Assembly (NCBI RefSeq): GCF_000746025.2
Contig: NZ_CP045798.1
Coordinates: 3,331,501-3,395,500, forward strand
DNA length: 64,000 bases
Source of the DNA: Thermanaerosceptrum fracticalcis
Lineage (GTDB): Bacteria; Bacillota; Peptococcia; DRI-13
Direction of reading: 5' to 3'
Positions 35,621 to 44,846 of this stretch are shown piece after piece. The position numbers and the translations under genes were made by a program. Under the pieces are notes generated by a model that saw only the letters and a list, made by a program, of their open reading frames with translations, had not been told where the DNA came from and made no database searches. Each line of letters starts with the position of its first letter. Within the stretch, counting starts at the first letter, position 1.

Positions 35621-35648
35621 AACAGCGAGCTACAATAGACTCGCTGTT
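35621..35648 (+). terminator. Hairpin after the conjugative remnant
   Basis: AACAGCGAG pairs with CTCGCTGTT around 10 nt. There is no strong T tract on the plus strand. Confidence 0.4.
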
Positions 35649-35685
35649 GACTTTATAGCTATAACAAAAAAATAACCATTGCCTA

Positions 35686-35885
35686 TTACTTTTTCTTTAC
35701 TATAGGAAGCCATACCTCGGACCTGTATGTCGGAGATTGCTGATCTCCATCTGTATAAACTTCTATGTCGGGTGCATCGGCGTATTCATAACCGGAAGTG
35801 GGCAGCCATTCAGTAACAATACGTTATTGAAGCTCCTGAATTGCATAGGGCATAGGACCGATGCATTCAAAGATAGCCCAGGTGG
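35686..35885 (-). pseudogene. C-terminal remnant of an AraC/GyrI-type effector-binding protein
   Basis: The minus strand encodes STWAIFECIGPMPYAIQELQ, a stop, then RIVTEWLPTSGYEYADAPDI and YRSEVWLPIVKKK with the natural stop. This is the C-terminal part of a GyrI-like ligand-binding domain. The N-terminal part is replaced by the IS21 fragment at 35886. Confidence 0.7.
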
Positions 35886-36688
35886 AAGCTACCGTCAAAT
35901 ACTTTAAAAACAACTTTGCCAAGAACCGGCAGTTTATTAATCTCGACATCTGGAATGAAAGCTTCGGGGATTAGCTCATAAGGACCGGCAATGCTAAAGT
36001 GCATGGGATCACAAAAAAGGTACCGGCCGAAGTCTTTGAGCAAGAAAGACTTTTTCTCAAACCGGTACCCTCAACCAAAAGAACTATTGAAAATATTGTA
36101 ACAAGAGATATTCATAAGAACAATACAATATTTTACAAGGGTAACCGGTACACCCTTCCCCTGGGAACTTACAGGCCGGGCAGGAAGGTAAGTCTGGATG
36201 TTGAAGGGGAAATCCTTAAAATACGGGATGAATTCGATGGATATATCATCGCCGAGCATAAAATCTCCAAGAACAAAGGGGAATTAGTACAAAACAACCA
36301 CCACAAGCGGGATATCTCACAGAAGCTGGACAGCATTCAAGACAGTCTTCTTAAGGCTCTGGGTGCTAGTGAGAATGCTCATGTTTTTCTTACCCAGGTC
36401 CGCCGTTTGAAAACCCGCTATGCCCGGGACCATTTCAGCCTCATCGAAAAGACGTTAAACGAACATACCGGTATAGTTATTGATAAAGCCTTGAATTACT
36501 GTATCTTAAACAGTCTATTCAGCGCCGTAGAGTTTAGGAATGCAGTAGAGCATTTCGAGGCCTGTCTGGAAAAAGAACTGGAGGAAATGAGCAATAATCC
36601 GAAAACTGTCGTCTTAAAAACAACTGTAACCACAAAGAAAAGGCCACTTTCCGAGTATGAACGGGTTGTGAAGGGGGGTGATTTCTAA
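35886..36688 (+). pseudogene. istA: IS21 IstA transposase, N-terminally truncated, with one TAG
   Basis: The frame starts abruptly at VEATVKYFKNNFAKNRQF, meets a TAG at 35972-35974 (FGD-stop-LIRTGNAKVHG, where tryptophan is usual), then runs intact to the end. It includes KKVPAEVFEQERLFLKPVP and the Mu-like beta domain FYKGNRYTLPLGTYRPG. The catalytic DDE domain is missing. The stop overlaps the istB start (TAATG). Confidence 0.85.
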
Positions 36689-37455
36689 TGACCCTCCTTA
36701 AGGAAGTGCAAGAACAACTGATGGCATTATCCCTCTGTCATGCGGCCCGCAGTCTGGAAAAAACCCTGGAAAAAGCACAAGCAGAAGATTGGACGATCCT
36801 TAAGACATTAAACACCCTGCTTTCGGAAGAAAGGAACGCCCGAATGGACAAAGCCAGAGAAAAAAGGCTTAAAAATGCCGGCTTCCCATATATGGCAACG
36901 ATAGAAGAGTTTTACTTCGGGTTCCAAACCAGTATATCAAAAAAGCAGATGCACCAGCTGCTGGAGCTTACTTGGTTGGAAAGCGCCTTTAACATTATGT
37001 TTTTAGGTCCGCCAAGTGTGGGGAAAACACATCTGGCGGTATCCCTAGGGATCGCCGCCGTCAACGCAGGCTACAAGGTAATATTTATCCATATGGACCA
37101 ATTAATACATGTACTGAAAACTCAGGAAATATCTCCAAAGAGCAAGCACAAATTGAAAAAATTATATCAGGCTGATCTAGTCATAATTGATGAAGTCGGC
37201 TTCCAACTGGTGAACCGGAATGAAACCAACCTGTTGTTTGGCGTAATCAATCAACTTTACCAACAGACCTCCATTATTTTGACCTCCAACAAGGGTTTGG
37301 TAGAATGGGGAGAATTCATGGGAGACCCTGTTATTACTGCCGCCATGCTGGACAGGCTGATGCATAAATGTGAGATATCAACATGGAGGGTGACAGTTAC
37401 CGGCTTACACACCGCGAAAGGATACTCAAGGATTAGGAAGAAAAATTTCCAGTAA
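36688..37455 (+). CDS. istB: IS21 IstB helper ATPase
   Basis: The 255-aa AAA+ protein has Walker A FLGPPSVGKTHLAVSLGIAA, Walker B LVIIDEVGFQL and sensor I SIILTSNKGL, typical for DnaC-like IstB. It would assemble on target DNA and recruit IstA. It is intact, but its transposase is truncated, so the element cannot move on its own. Confidence 0.9.
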   Translation: MTLLKEVQEQLMALSLCHAARSLEKTLEKAQAEDWTILKTLNTLLSEERNARMDKAREKRLKNAGFPYMATIEEFYFGFQTSISKKQMHQLLELTWLESAFNIMFLGPPSVGKTHLAVSLGIAAVNAGYKVIFIHMDQLIHVLKTQEISPKSKHKLKKLYQADLVIIDEVGFQLVNRNETNLLFGVINQLYQQTSIILTSNKGLVEWGEFMGDPVITAAMLDRLMHKCEISTWRVTVTGLHTAKGYSRIRKKNFQ

Positions 37456-37555
37456 AACAGGTGGCTAAGTGCTGCATTTTATATGGCCGAAAATGATGTA
37501 TTTTTATTGACCGTTCACATTACTCAAATATAGTAAAAAAGTTTTGAGTTAAAAT

Positions 37556-37690
37556 TATCTTTTTTATACACTCGAAGCATACAGAATGCTGTGTGAGGAT
37601 TGAGCGGGTGAAAGGCTGATGAATAGAGGGTTTGGTGGACTTTAATATTTTGCTATTTTTGGGTAACCCTTGAGTGTATAAAAAAGATAT
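37556..37690 (+). repeat. Hairpin repeat family, copy D
   Basis: Left arm ATCTTTTTTATACACTCGAA and right arm TTGAGTGTATAAAAAAGAT form a near-perfect 20-bp inverted repeat. The 67 bases from 37522 to 37588 are identical to those at 58860-58926 (copy E), so the two share flanking sequence with a second small hairpin (ACTCAAA...TTTGAGT). Confidence 0.9.
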
Positions 37691-37792
37691 ATCGTCAAGG
37701 TAATAGGGCTGCATTTAATATTGTGATAAATTTGATGTAGTATTTTACGAATGAAAGGTGTATAATAATAGCAAAGAAGGAGGCGGTTATAA

Positions 37793-38047
37793 ATGCCAAA
37801 CATTAAACCCATATCAGATTTAAGAAATTACAACGAAATCCTGCGGGACATTGCCGTAGGTGAGCCAGTGTTTTTAACCAAAAATGGCAGAGGAAAATTT
37901 GCTATTGTTGATATTACTGAATATGAGAAATTAAAGGCTTCACTAAAGCTGATGTCACAGCTTGCCCAAGGAGAACTGGCCGGGAGAAAGAAAGGATGGA
38001 TGACAATAGAGGAAGTGGAAGCAGAACTGGGGATTGAGGATGTATAA
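37793..38047 (+). CDS. Phd/YefM antitoxin
   Basis: The 84-aa antitoxin starts MPNIKPISDLRNYNEILRDI and continues VFLTKNGRGKFAIVDITEYE, with an acidic tail WMTIEEVEAELGIEDV. AGGAGG lies upstream, with TATAAT near 37763. It overlaps the toxin by eight bases. It is of a different lineage from the antitoxin at 34871. A truncated sibling lies at 28552. Confidence 0.88.
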   Translation: MPNIKPISDLRNYNEILRDIAVGEPVFLTKNGRGKFAIVDITEYEKLKASLKLMSQLAQGELAGRKKGWMTIEEVEAELGIEDV

Positions 38048-38372
38048 GCTGAAAATTTCACCTGAAGCTAAAGATGATTTAGCAGAAATTAAAGACTATA
38101 TTTCTAAAGAACTTTGCAATCCACAGGCAGCTATAAATCTTGTTTCTAAAATCACCAAAAAGATACGTGGGTTGACAGAGTATCCCGGAATAGGTGCGCC
38201 ACTATCTTCCGTCCTAGATATACAAACAGATTACCGTTTCCTTGTTTGTGACAATTACTTGATATTTTACAGGTACGAAGATGGAATTGTTTTCGTGTCA
38301 AGAATCTTATACGGTAGACGGAATTATACGCGTATCCTATTCGGTGATTTGCTGGAGGATGAAGAAATATAG
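38040..38372 (+). CDS. ParE/RelE-type toxin
   Basis: The 110-aa toxin starts MYKLKISPEAKDDLAEIKDY with the ParE-type helix pair, then RGLTEYPGIGAPLSS, the YRFLVCDNYLIFYRYEDG core and ILYGRRNYTRIL at the end. I prefer the ATG at 38040 inside the antitoxin stop region. It is intact and followed by a terminator-like hairpin. Confidence 0.87.
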   Translation: MYKLKISPEAKDDLAEIKDYISKELCNPQAAINLVSKITKKIRGLTEYPGIGAPLSSVLDIQTDYRFLVCDNYLIFYRYEDGIVFVSRILYGRRNYTRILFGDLLEDEEI

Positions 38373-38399
38373 AATATAAAATTTTAAGTGCATCGTCAG

Positions 38400-38455
38400 T
38401 CAGCTTGAAGCTGGCATTTTTTCATGGTTCAAAGCATACGGAAATTGCGCCATGA
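38400..38455 (+). repeat. Toxin terminator followed by a truncated hairpin-repeat copy
   Basis: CAGCTTGAAGCTG followed by TTTTTT acts as a terminator. It merges into TTTTTTCATGGTTCAAAGCA-TACGGAAATTGCG, which matches the left end of the hairpin repeat (compare copy C). The rest of the repeat is missing. Confidence 0.55.
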
Positions 38456-38630
38456 AGATTATTGAACTTATGAGGCATAACAGTAGTATAACAATACAAG
38501 AATTTCTGAAATTATCGGAATATCAAAGAGAAATATTGGGGCAAACATATCAGACTTAAAAAAGAAAGGGATTGTTGAGCGGATAGGTCTAAGAAATGGG
38601 TATTGGGAAGTAAGGAAAGATGGAATATAA
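38452..38630 (+). pseudogene. Winged-helix fragment upstream of the TOTE gene
   Basis: MKIIELMRHNSSITIQE, then after a one-base shift SEIIGISKRNIGANISDLKK and GIVERIGLRNGYWEV to the stop. This is the C-terminal helix-turn-helix often found at the end of AlbA_2/ATP-binding HTH proteins. The gene body is missing. Confidence 0.6.
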
Positions 38631-41542
38631 TGAGCTTTTTGAAAAATACCGGAAGCTGCTGGAGGAAAATCAAAGATTAAAAAATGAAAACGAGGACTTT
38701 AGGAAAAGACTTGGATTGCCATTGCCATCACCCTATATAAAAAATGATGTTCAAGCCTCAATAGAGGTAAATGACATTCAGCTAGTTGAGGTAATCAAAC
38801 CAGGACACGTAACCAATAGTAGCTCCCCGGAGGATAAAATTAACCTGTTTATGTCATTGTTTAGAGGCAGGGATGATGTCTATGCAAAAAGGTGGCAAAA
38901 CAAAAGAGGGTAAATCGGGGTATTCTCCTGTATGTTTGAATGAGTGGGCAAGAGGAATTTGCAATAAGCCAAAGATTAAATGCTCCGAATGCGGTAATAG
39001 AAATTATGCAGTTTTGGACTTTGCAGCAATAGATAAGCATCTCAGGGGCAAAGACGTTTTTGGTGTATATCCTATGCTGCCTGATGAAACCTGTTATTTC
39101 CTAGCTATTGATTTCGATGATGAAGGCTGGGAAAAAGATATATCAGTTTTGAGAGATATCTGTGCAGGAAAAAATATTCCATTTGCAGTTGAACGTTCTC
39201 GTTCAGGGAATGGAGCACATGTATGGTTCTTTTTTGATGACAAGGTAAGTGCTGTATCGGCTAGAAAATTTGGTACAGCACTTCTTACGCACGCAATGGC
39301 CAAAAGACATGAAATAAAATTTACTTCATACGACCGCTTGTTTCCAAACCAGGATACACTTCCTAAAGGTGGTCTTGGGAATCTTATCGCCTTACCTTTA
39401 CAATTAAATGCACGCAGAAACAACAACAGTGTTTTTATAGATGAAAAATTCCAGCCCTATGATGACCAGTGGAGTTTTTTGAGCAGTATTCGAAAGCTCA
39501 GTGAAAGTGAAATTGACTTATACATTTCGCAACTATGCAGTGGTAGTGAATTAGGTGATTTAAGACAGAATGAAGATGAAGAGTGCAAGCCATGGGAGAG
39601 AAGCAATACGAATTATAAATTAAGCAAGTCTGATTTCCCGGACACTGTTTATGTAACCAAAGTAAATATGCTGTATGTTAGTAAAAATGGCTTTTCACAT
39701 AAAGCATTGAATATTATTAAACGTCTGGCAGCCTTTAGAAACCCTGACTTTTATAAGGCTCAAGCTATGAGATTGCCGACTTTTGATAAGCCCAGAATTA
39801 TTTCCTTATCTTACGAAACGCCTGAATACTTGTGTCTTCCAAGGGGATGTGAGCTTGATCTGATAAACCTGTTTAGTGCTCACAAGGTGGATGTTAAATG
39901 GGTTGATAAAAGCTATTCAGGAAAACAGATTGACGTTGAATTCAACGGACAGCTTCGTGATGAGCAAGAAGATGCTGTTGGTTCAATGCTACAACATGAC
40001 AATGGTGTATTATCAGCAACAACTGCATTTGGTAAAACCGTTATCGGAGCGAAAATTATATCAGTAAAAAAGGTAAATACTCTTATACTTGTTCATACTC
40101 AGCAATTATTAGAACAGTGGAAGGAGCGCTTGAACCAGTTTCTTGTAATCAACGAAGAGCTTCCTTCTGATGAGATTAAGAAAAGAGGCAGGAAAAAGAG
40201 CAGAAGTATTATAGGCCAGCTAGGGGGAGGAAAAAACAATCTAAGTGGCATTATTGATGTTGCTATTATGCAGTCATTGGTAAAGGGGGATGAGGTTAAG
40301 GAGTTTATCCGCAACTACGGCATGGTGATAGTAGATGAATGCCATCATGTTCCGGCATTTAGCTTCGAACAGATATTGAAAAATGTAGCCGGCAAATATG
40401 TTTATGGTCTAACGGCAACCCCGGTAAGGCAGGACGGACACCACCCCATCATATTCATGCATTGCGGTCCGGTCAGGTATAAAGTGGATGCAAGAAAGCA
40501 AGCTGAAAAAAGACCTTTTGAGCATTATGTCATTCCACGCTTTACTCCTTTCAGAAAGCCTGTCAGCCAGGATGAAAAGGAATGGTCTATTGGACAAATT
40601 TATGCTGAAATCAGCACCAGTCAAATCCGCAACAAATTAATCATAGATGATGTTATTAAAAGCGTAAATGAGGGCCGTAATCCCATTGTTCTAACTGAAA
40701 GAACTGCACATGTTGAAGTGATTGCAAACGCTTTAAAGGAAGTACTTCCGAATGTTATTACATTAACCGGAGGTATGTCTGCAAAGGAAAGAAAAGCTGC
40801 ACTTGAAAGACTTTCAAGTATACCGGCAGAGAGTAATATTGCCATAGTTGCAACCGGCAAATTTGTTGGCGAGGGTTTTGATGAACCAAGACTTGATACT
40901 TTGTTTCTTGCAATGCCTGTAGCTTGGAAGGGTACAGTTCAACAGTATGCGGGCAGGCTCCACAGATTATATCAGAATAAGAGTGAAGTTCAGATTTATG
41001 ATTATGTGGATGTTCATGTAGGTGTACTTGAAAGAATGTATCAAAAAAGATTGAAGGGATATGCCTCTATCGGATATTCGGCCAGGGGTGACAGCAGGCC
41101 TTTTGAATCTATTAATACGATTTTTGACAATAGCAACTTCCTGACAGTTTTCAGTAATGATATTTCGTTTGCTAAATCAGACATTATCATTGTCAGTCCT
41201 TATGTCACTAAAAAGCGTTTAAGCCAGATGTTAAGTATTCTTATGACCGGGATTAACAATGGTGCAAAGCTTACCGTCATTACCCGGCCTGAAACAGATT
41301 ATAAAGAAAGGGACAGGCTTACGTTTGAGGAGATGATTAGTTCCATAAAGAATACAGGAGCCAGTATTATTTTTAAATCAAATATACATCAAAAGTTTGC
41401 AGTAATTGATCAAAGGATTGTTTGGTATGGCAGCATAAATCTTTTGAGCTTCGGAAATTCTGAGGAGAGTATCATGAGGTTGGATAGCCTGAATATTGCA
41501 AATGAATTAATAGGTACGCTTGATGAAATATTGAATTTATAA
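38620..41542 (+). pseudogene. TOTE conflict-system protein: primase-helicase-PLD, one frameshift
   Basis: The frame from 38620 gives a coiled-coil start, MEYNELFEKYRKLLEENQRL, and reaches VYAKRWQNKRG. One extra T near 38912 then shifts it to KSGYSPVCLNEWARGICNKP, after which it is open to 41542. Domains in order: a Cys-containing linker, an archaeo-eukaryotic primase (YFLAIDFDDEGW with DxD, and SGNGAHVWFFF), an SF2 helicase (Walker A AFGKT, DECHH box, QYAGRLHR motif VI) and a PLD-like domain (HQKFAVIDQRIVWYGS). The joined product would be about 975 aa, the normal TOTE size. TOTE proteins are predicted anti-invader effectors; no mechanism can be read from sequence. Damaged unless the extra T is an error or slippage. 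Confidence 0.85.
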
Positions 41543-41588
41543 TGCAAGTAAGCAGCATATTGAAAAGTATCGGAAGGAAAAACAGCCT

Positions 41589-41897
41589 ATGAATAATGTT
41601 GAATTGAAGCGGAAGGTATACTCAGTCGTGAACAACATATTGAAAGAAAAGATTTATATATCTCCTGTAGATGTGTTAATGGGCGTAGGCATATTATCAG
41701 TCAAGGATTATGAAAGCTGGCGGTTTGGACATGTACCGTATCTAGAAAAGGTATGTAAATGCAACTTGAGCAAGCTGTCCTTTATAATGAGGGAGCTTAG
41801 GACATATGCGAGGCAGAATCATCTGAAGTCCTCATGGACTGCATATAAACAATGGGGTGTAAAACCTGCTTATACGGATGCGTCAGCAGATCATTGA
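41589..41897 (+). CDS. Small TOTE-associated protein of unknown function
   Basis: The 102-aa basic protein contains VYSVVNNILKEKIYISPVDV, the stretch YESWRFGHVPYLEKVCKCNL and SKLSFIMRELRTYARQNHLK, and ends near TAYKQWG. I recall this pattern in small unnamed bacterial proteins but cannot name the family. It starts 46 bp after the TOTE gene. The real frame may end earlier, because the tail overlaps the next ORF; the usual continuation after KQWG seems to be missing. Confidence 0.6.
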   Translation: MNNVELKRKVYSVVNNILKEKIYISPVDVLMGVGILSVKDYESWRFGHVPYLEKVCKCNLSKLSFIMRELRTYARQNHLKSSWTAYKQWGVKPAYTDASADH

Positions 41898-42036
41898 CAG
41901 GGATTACAGGGTATTGTTCGCCGTATGGCGAAAATATGGATTTGATGATGAATGTGATGGGAATGTTATACCAATTCCTCCAGATAAAAAATTGGGAAGG
42001 AATGTAGTGGAGCAATTTAAAAATATGCTTGATTGA
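41878..42036 (+). CDS. Very small ORF between TOTE-associated genes
   Basis: The 52-codon frame MRQQIIDRDYRVLFAVWRKY continues FDDECDGNVIPIPPDKKLGR. It overlaps the preceding ORF by 20 bases in another frame and ends 16 bp before the next gene. It may be the true C-terminal part of the preceding protein after a frameshift, or a separate small protein. No ribosome-binding site is obvious. Confidence 0.4.
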   Translation: MRQQIIDRDYRVLFAVWRKYGFDDECDGNVIPIPPDKKLGRNVVEQFKNMLD

Positions 42037-42052
42037 TAGGAGGATAATTAAT

Positions 42053-42742
42053 ATGGAACTAGATAGGATTTGCCAGAATTGCAGCAGCTTTTTTCAGGAC
42101 AGCAGAGATACAGATTTGGGAATATGCTTGAATGATGAGGTATTTGAACCTTTTCTGGATGAAATTATGGAAAATGCTGATTTTTCAAACTGCTATGATA
42201 TATACCTGAAAAAGCGGTTTGATGGCGAAAAGGAAGCCTGCGATCAATATGAAGAACCTGAAATTATTGAAATCCCAGATGATGAGGATATTAATGCCTA
42301 TATCCTTCATGAAAAACTGAAGCATCAAAATGTTGATGAAATTATCAAATACTTTAACAACTCCGATAAAGAAATTGTCAATAAAGCGATATCGTCGATT
42401 TCAACATATGTATTTATTGGAAATAGAGGTGCATATGAAGGTTTGATCAACTATTATATGGGCTTAGGTCCGGCAGAAAGCCTTGAGGATGTTTGCATGA
42501 GAATAAAAATAGTTGATATTCTTTCTACAAAGGAATTAGAAAGAAATACAATAGAAGCGTATGTGAACGAGCTTGCCAGGACTCCATCCAATAACACGAC
42601 CAGGCAATTGTATTCTTTAGTACTAAAGCGTTTAAGCATGTGTCCTGTGGAGATAGTACGGGAGTTGCTTTTGGAATTGCTTGGCAAGAGGCAATATAGT
42701 TATAAAATAAGAAAAAGGATCATGGAGATTGCAGGAATATAA
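42053..42742 (+). CDS. Cysteine-rich plus HEAT-like repeat protein
   Basis: The 229-aa protein has an N-terminal cysteine cluster (CQNCSSFF...GIC...C...C) that could bind zinc. An acidic linker follows, then a helical region with paired helices (EIVNKAISSISTYVFIGNRG, EIVRELLLELLGKR) like HEAT repeats. GGAGGATAATTAAT precedes the ATG at 42053, a good site. The last gene of the apparent TOTE operon. Function unknown; a scaffold or sensor role is only a guess. Confidence 0.65.
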   Translation: MELDRICQNCSSFFQDSRDTDLGICLNDEVFEPFLDEIMENADFSNCYDIYLKKRFDGEKEACDQYEEPEIIEIPDDEDINAYILHEKLKHQNVDEIIKYFNNSDKEIVNKAISSISTYVFIGNRGAYEGLINYYMGLGPAESLEDVCMRIKIVDILSTKELERNTIEAYVNELARTPSNNTTRQLYSLVLKRLSMCPVEIVRELLLELLGKRQYSYKIRKRIMEIAGI

Positions 42743-42889
42743 GAAACAGATATTTCACGGCACGTTGAGATCTATCAAATAATACCCTGCCGCCAAGGGG
42801 GTACCAGCTTCGAGCGGCATTATTTTTGTACAATCAAGGCACGTGGAGTGTGTAGTATCGCTCAAAAGAAAACACAGTTTATAAAGCCT

Positions 42890-43620
42890 TGCGCCGCAAG
42901 GCTTTATGGGCTTTTGGGGGGAATTGGATATGTTTCCGTGGGCGGGGAGAGAAAACAGCTTATTGTTATAAAATGAATACAGGAAAACTGGTGCAATTGC
43001 TAAATAACCCGACAGTAGTAGTGATTACCGATAGAAACGATCTGGACGACCAGCTCTTTGATACCTTTGCCGCCTCAGCGCAAATACTAAAACAGCCCCT
43101 GGTCCAGGCGGAGAGCAGGGAGCACTTAAAGGAACTCCTGCGGGTAGCCTCAGGCGGGATTATCTTTACTATCATCCAAAAGTTTCTACCTGTTTATGAT
43201 ATTGCCCAGGCGGTGGAAGATGGGGCAACCGTGCGTATATACTACGAAAGCAGGCTAGCCAAAGTCAACCTGGACGAAGAAGGGAGGCGCCTGATCGAGG
43301 AATTAGACGCCGAATTGGAGGAAACCGACGAATTGACCGAAGCCCAGAAGGCAAGGCCAAGTGGGCAAAACTGGAGGCCATTGTCGATCATCCTAAGCGT
43401 ATTTCCAACTTAGCCAGGGATATAGTTGAGCATTTTGAAGCAAGGCAGACGGCTCAAAGGAAAATGCTGGCGGACCGCATGAAAGATGAAAATGACCGTT
43501 AAAGATTGTGATTGTGCGTGATATGTGGCTGACAGGTTTTGATGTGCCTTGTCTGCATACCATGTATATATACTGCCCCGCCCGTGGTAGTAAGAAATGG
43601 AAAGAATTGTACAAAGAGCG
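42890..43620 (+). pseudogene. hsdR: Collapsed type I restriction HsdR gene
   Basis: The segments NPTVVVITDRNDLDDQLFDT, HLKELLRVASGGIIFTIIQK and QAVEDGATVRIYYESRLAKV come from the helicase region of HsdR. The later segments AKLEAIVDHPKRISNLARDI and [18 protein letters not shown] are in other frames. Large internal deletions and at least two frameshifts separate them, and the N-terminal nuclease is gone. No hsdM or hsdS is present in the window. Confidence 0.85.
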
Positions 43621-44130
43621 TATATGGGAAACGAAGATGAATTTGTTGAATGTGAAGCCGCCCGCAAAAGGGTGTTAGCCCTTTGCTACAATATCCGCCA
43701 CGCCTTGATGGGAGATAGGGAGATCGAATTTATAGACAATGGTATGGATGAAGAAAAAAAGAGGCGTTTGTCGATTCTTGCTCCGGATAAGAACGTATAC
43801 TTGAAGATATATGTTTTATGGTCGGAGATGCTGTTTATTACTATAGCGCTAAATGAATTTTTGGAACTTTACAATAGTTCCATAGCGCAAGTTCGTATGC
43901 TACAAGCCGCTGTAGCAGGATGTCTGAAACAAACTGTATCAGAAAACGTTTATGCAAGAATGCTAAACATAATGAATGGAAGGTATGTATATGTAAACGG
44001 ATACATTGCCCAGTATTTAGATATCCTCAACAACCAATTTTTAAAGATGAAAAAGGAAAATCGCGTGAAAAATTTATCAAATATCGCCAAGCGAATTGCA
44101 GAGCGTGGACGTGAATACCGCGAATTATAA
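43597..44130 (+). CDS. Hypothetical helical protein
   Basis: The 177-aa product is strongly helical, with [40 protein letters not shown] and [20 protein letters not shown]. There are no catalytic motifs or clear membrane signal. The first codons overlap hsdR debris, so a later ATG (43627) may be the real start. Unrecognised. The following 29-codon frame begins directly at its stop. Confidence 0.5.
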   Translation: MERIVQRAYMGNEDEFVECEAARKRVLALCYNIRHALMGDREIEFIDNGMDEEKKRRLSILAPDKNVYLKIYVLWSEMLFITIALNEFLELYNSSIAQVRMLQAAVAGCLKQTVSENVYARMLNIMNGRYVYVNGYIAQYLDILNNQFLKMKKENRVKNLSNIAKRIAERGREYREL

Positions 44131-44220
44131 ATGGAATTAATGGAAGAGGCAAAGAAATATAACTGCAGTGTAGACGATTTGAGATTGGATTTGGATTTTC
44201 CTGAAGAGATTGAGTGGTAG
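44131..44220 (+). CDS. Tiny ORF following the helical protein
   Basis: The 29-codon frame starts MELMEEAKKYNCSVDDLRLD and ends PEEIEW. It begins immediately after the preceding stop, without a gap. It may be a real small partner or the end of a once larger gene. A further short frame MPKSTFVPLAKDILKKVGIS (44238-44360) lies in the gap before arsC and is not identifiable. Confidence 0.3.
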   Translation: MELMEEAKKYNCSVDDLRLDLDFPEEIEW

Positions 44221-44417
44221 GAACAGATTAAAAATATGCCATGCCTAAATCTACTTTTGTGCCTCTTGCCAAAGATATCCTGAAAAAAGTAGGTATTAGC
44301 GGCAAAGTTGTGACAGGGATAGACTGCCCAGGAGGCCGGAAGTATTTTACTGCCAGCTGAATTAATAAGCATGTGCAAAGAATAGCGACATGGATAGGTG
44401 AAAATTGAAACTGGAAT

Positions 44418-44789
44418 TTAGGTTGATACATTACTATATTTATCAAGAAAAGCCTGGTAGTCAGTTTCCTTAAAACCAATAATTAGGTTATGGCCATCAG
44501 TCAAGATAGGGCGAACCATAATCGAAGGATTATCCTGAATGAGGAGGATGACATCTTGTTCACTTAATGATTTCAAATCTGGTTTAAGCTTTTTGTAAGT
44601 CTGTCCTTTGATATTTACAAGCTGCTTGAGGGTAGTAAGGTTTCCAATTTGGGCTAATTTTTGTAATTCTTCTTCTGTAAGAGGTTCTTTAGAAATATTC
44701 CGGAAAGTAAAATTGACGTTATGTTGCGAAAGCCACGCTTTCGTTTTGCGACAGGTCTGTCATGTGGTGATGCAGTAGAAAAGAAGCAT
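44418..44789 (-). CDS. ArsC/Spx-family reductase, predicted selenoprotein (Sec at codon 10)
   Basis: The 123-aa ArsC/Spx-like thioredoxin-fold protein starts MLLFYCITT, has TGA as codon 10 (44762-44760), then QTCRKTKAWLSQHNV. The TGA takes the place of the first cysteine of the CxxC/CxxCRKA motif, giving UxxC. The frame is otherwise intact, with LTDGHNLIIGFKETDYQAFL at the end. GAGGTGAT precedes the ATG. A 7-bp hairpin follows the TGA. Second gene after the Sec-peroxiredoxin, 57 bp downstream. Family members reduce arsenate or small disulfides; the substrate is unknown. A catalytic-site-only TGA makes simple decay unlikely. Confidence 0.85.
44727..44743 (-). promoter_or_regulatory. Candidate bacterial SECIS hairpin in the ArsC-like gene
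   Basis: Read on the minus strand, CGAAAGC-GTG-GCTTTCG is a perfect 7-bp stem. It starts 16 nt after the TGA, so the loop begins 23 nt downstream. This lies inside the usual 16-37 nt range for SelB-binding loops. Confidence 0.6.
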
Positions 44790-44846
44790 TTTAATCACCT
44801 CGCGATGAGCATCAATTCAGATTTCATTAAGCGAAAAGAAACATAC

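Noticed and set aside
37520-37714. Conserved minus-strand open frames across the hairpin repeats (for example 37520-37714, 58860-59045)
   Set aside because: The frames look alike only because the repeats are alike. They have no ribosome-binding sites, and other copies (A) break the frame.
28410-42880. Short shared string GCACGTGGAGTG near 28413 and 42838
   Set aside because: The match is about 20 bp and the flanks do not align well. It may be another repeat family, but two short copies are not enough to define it.
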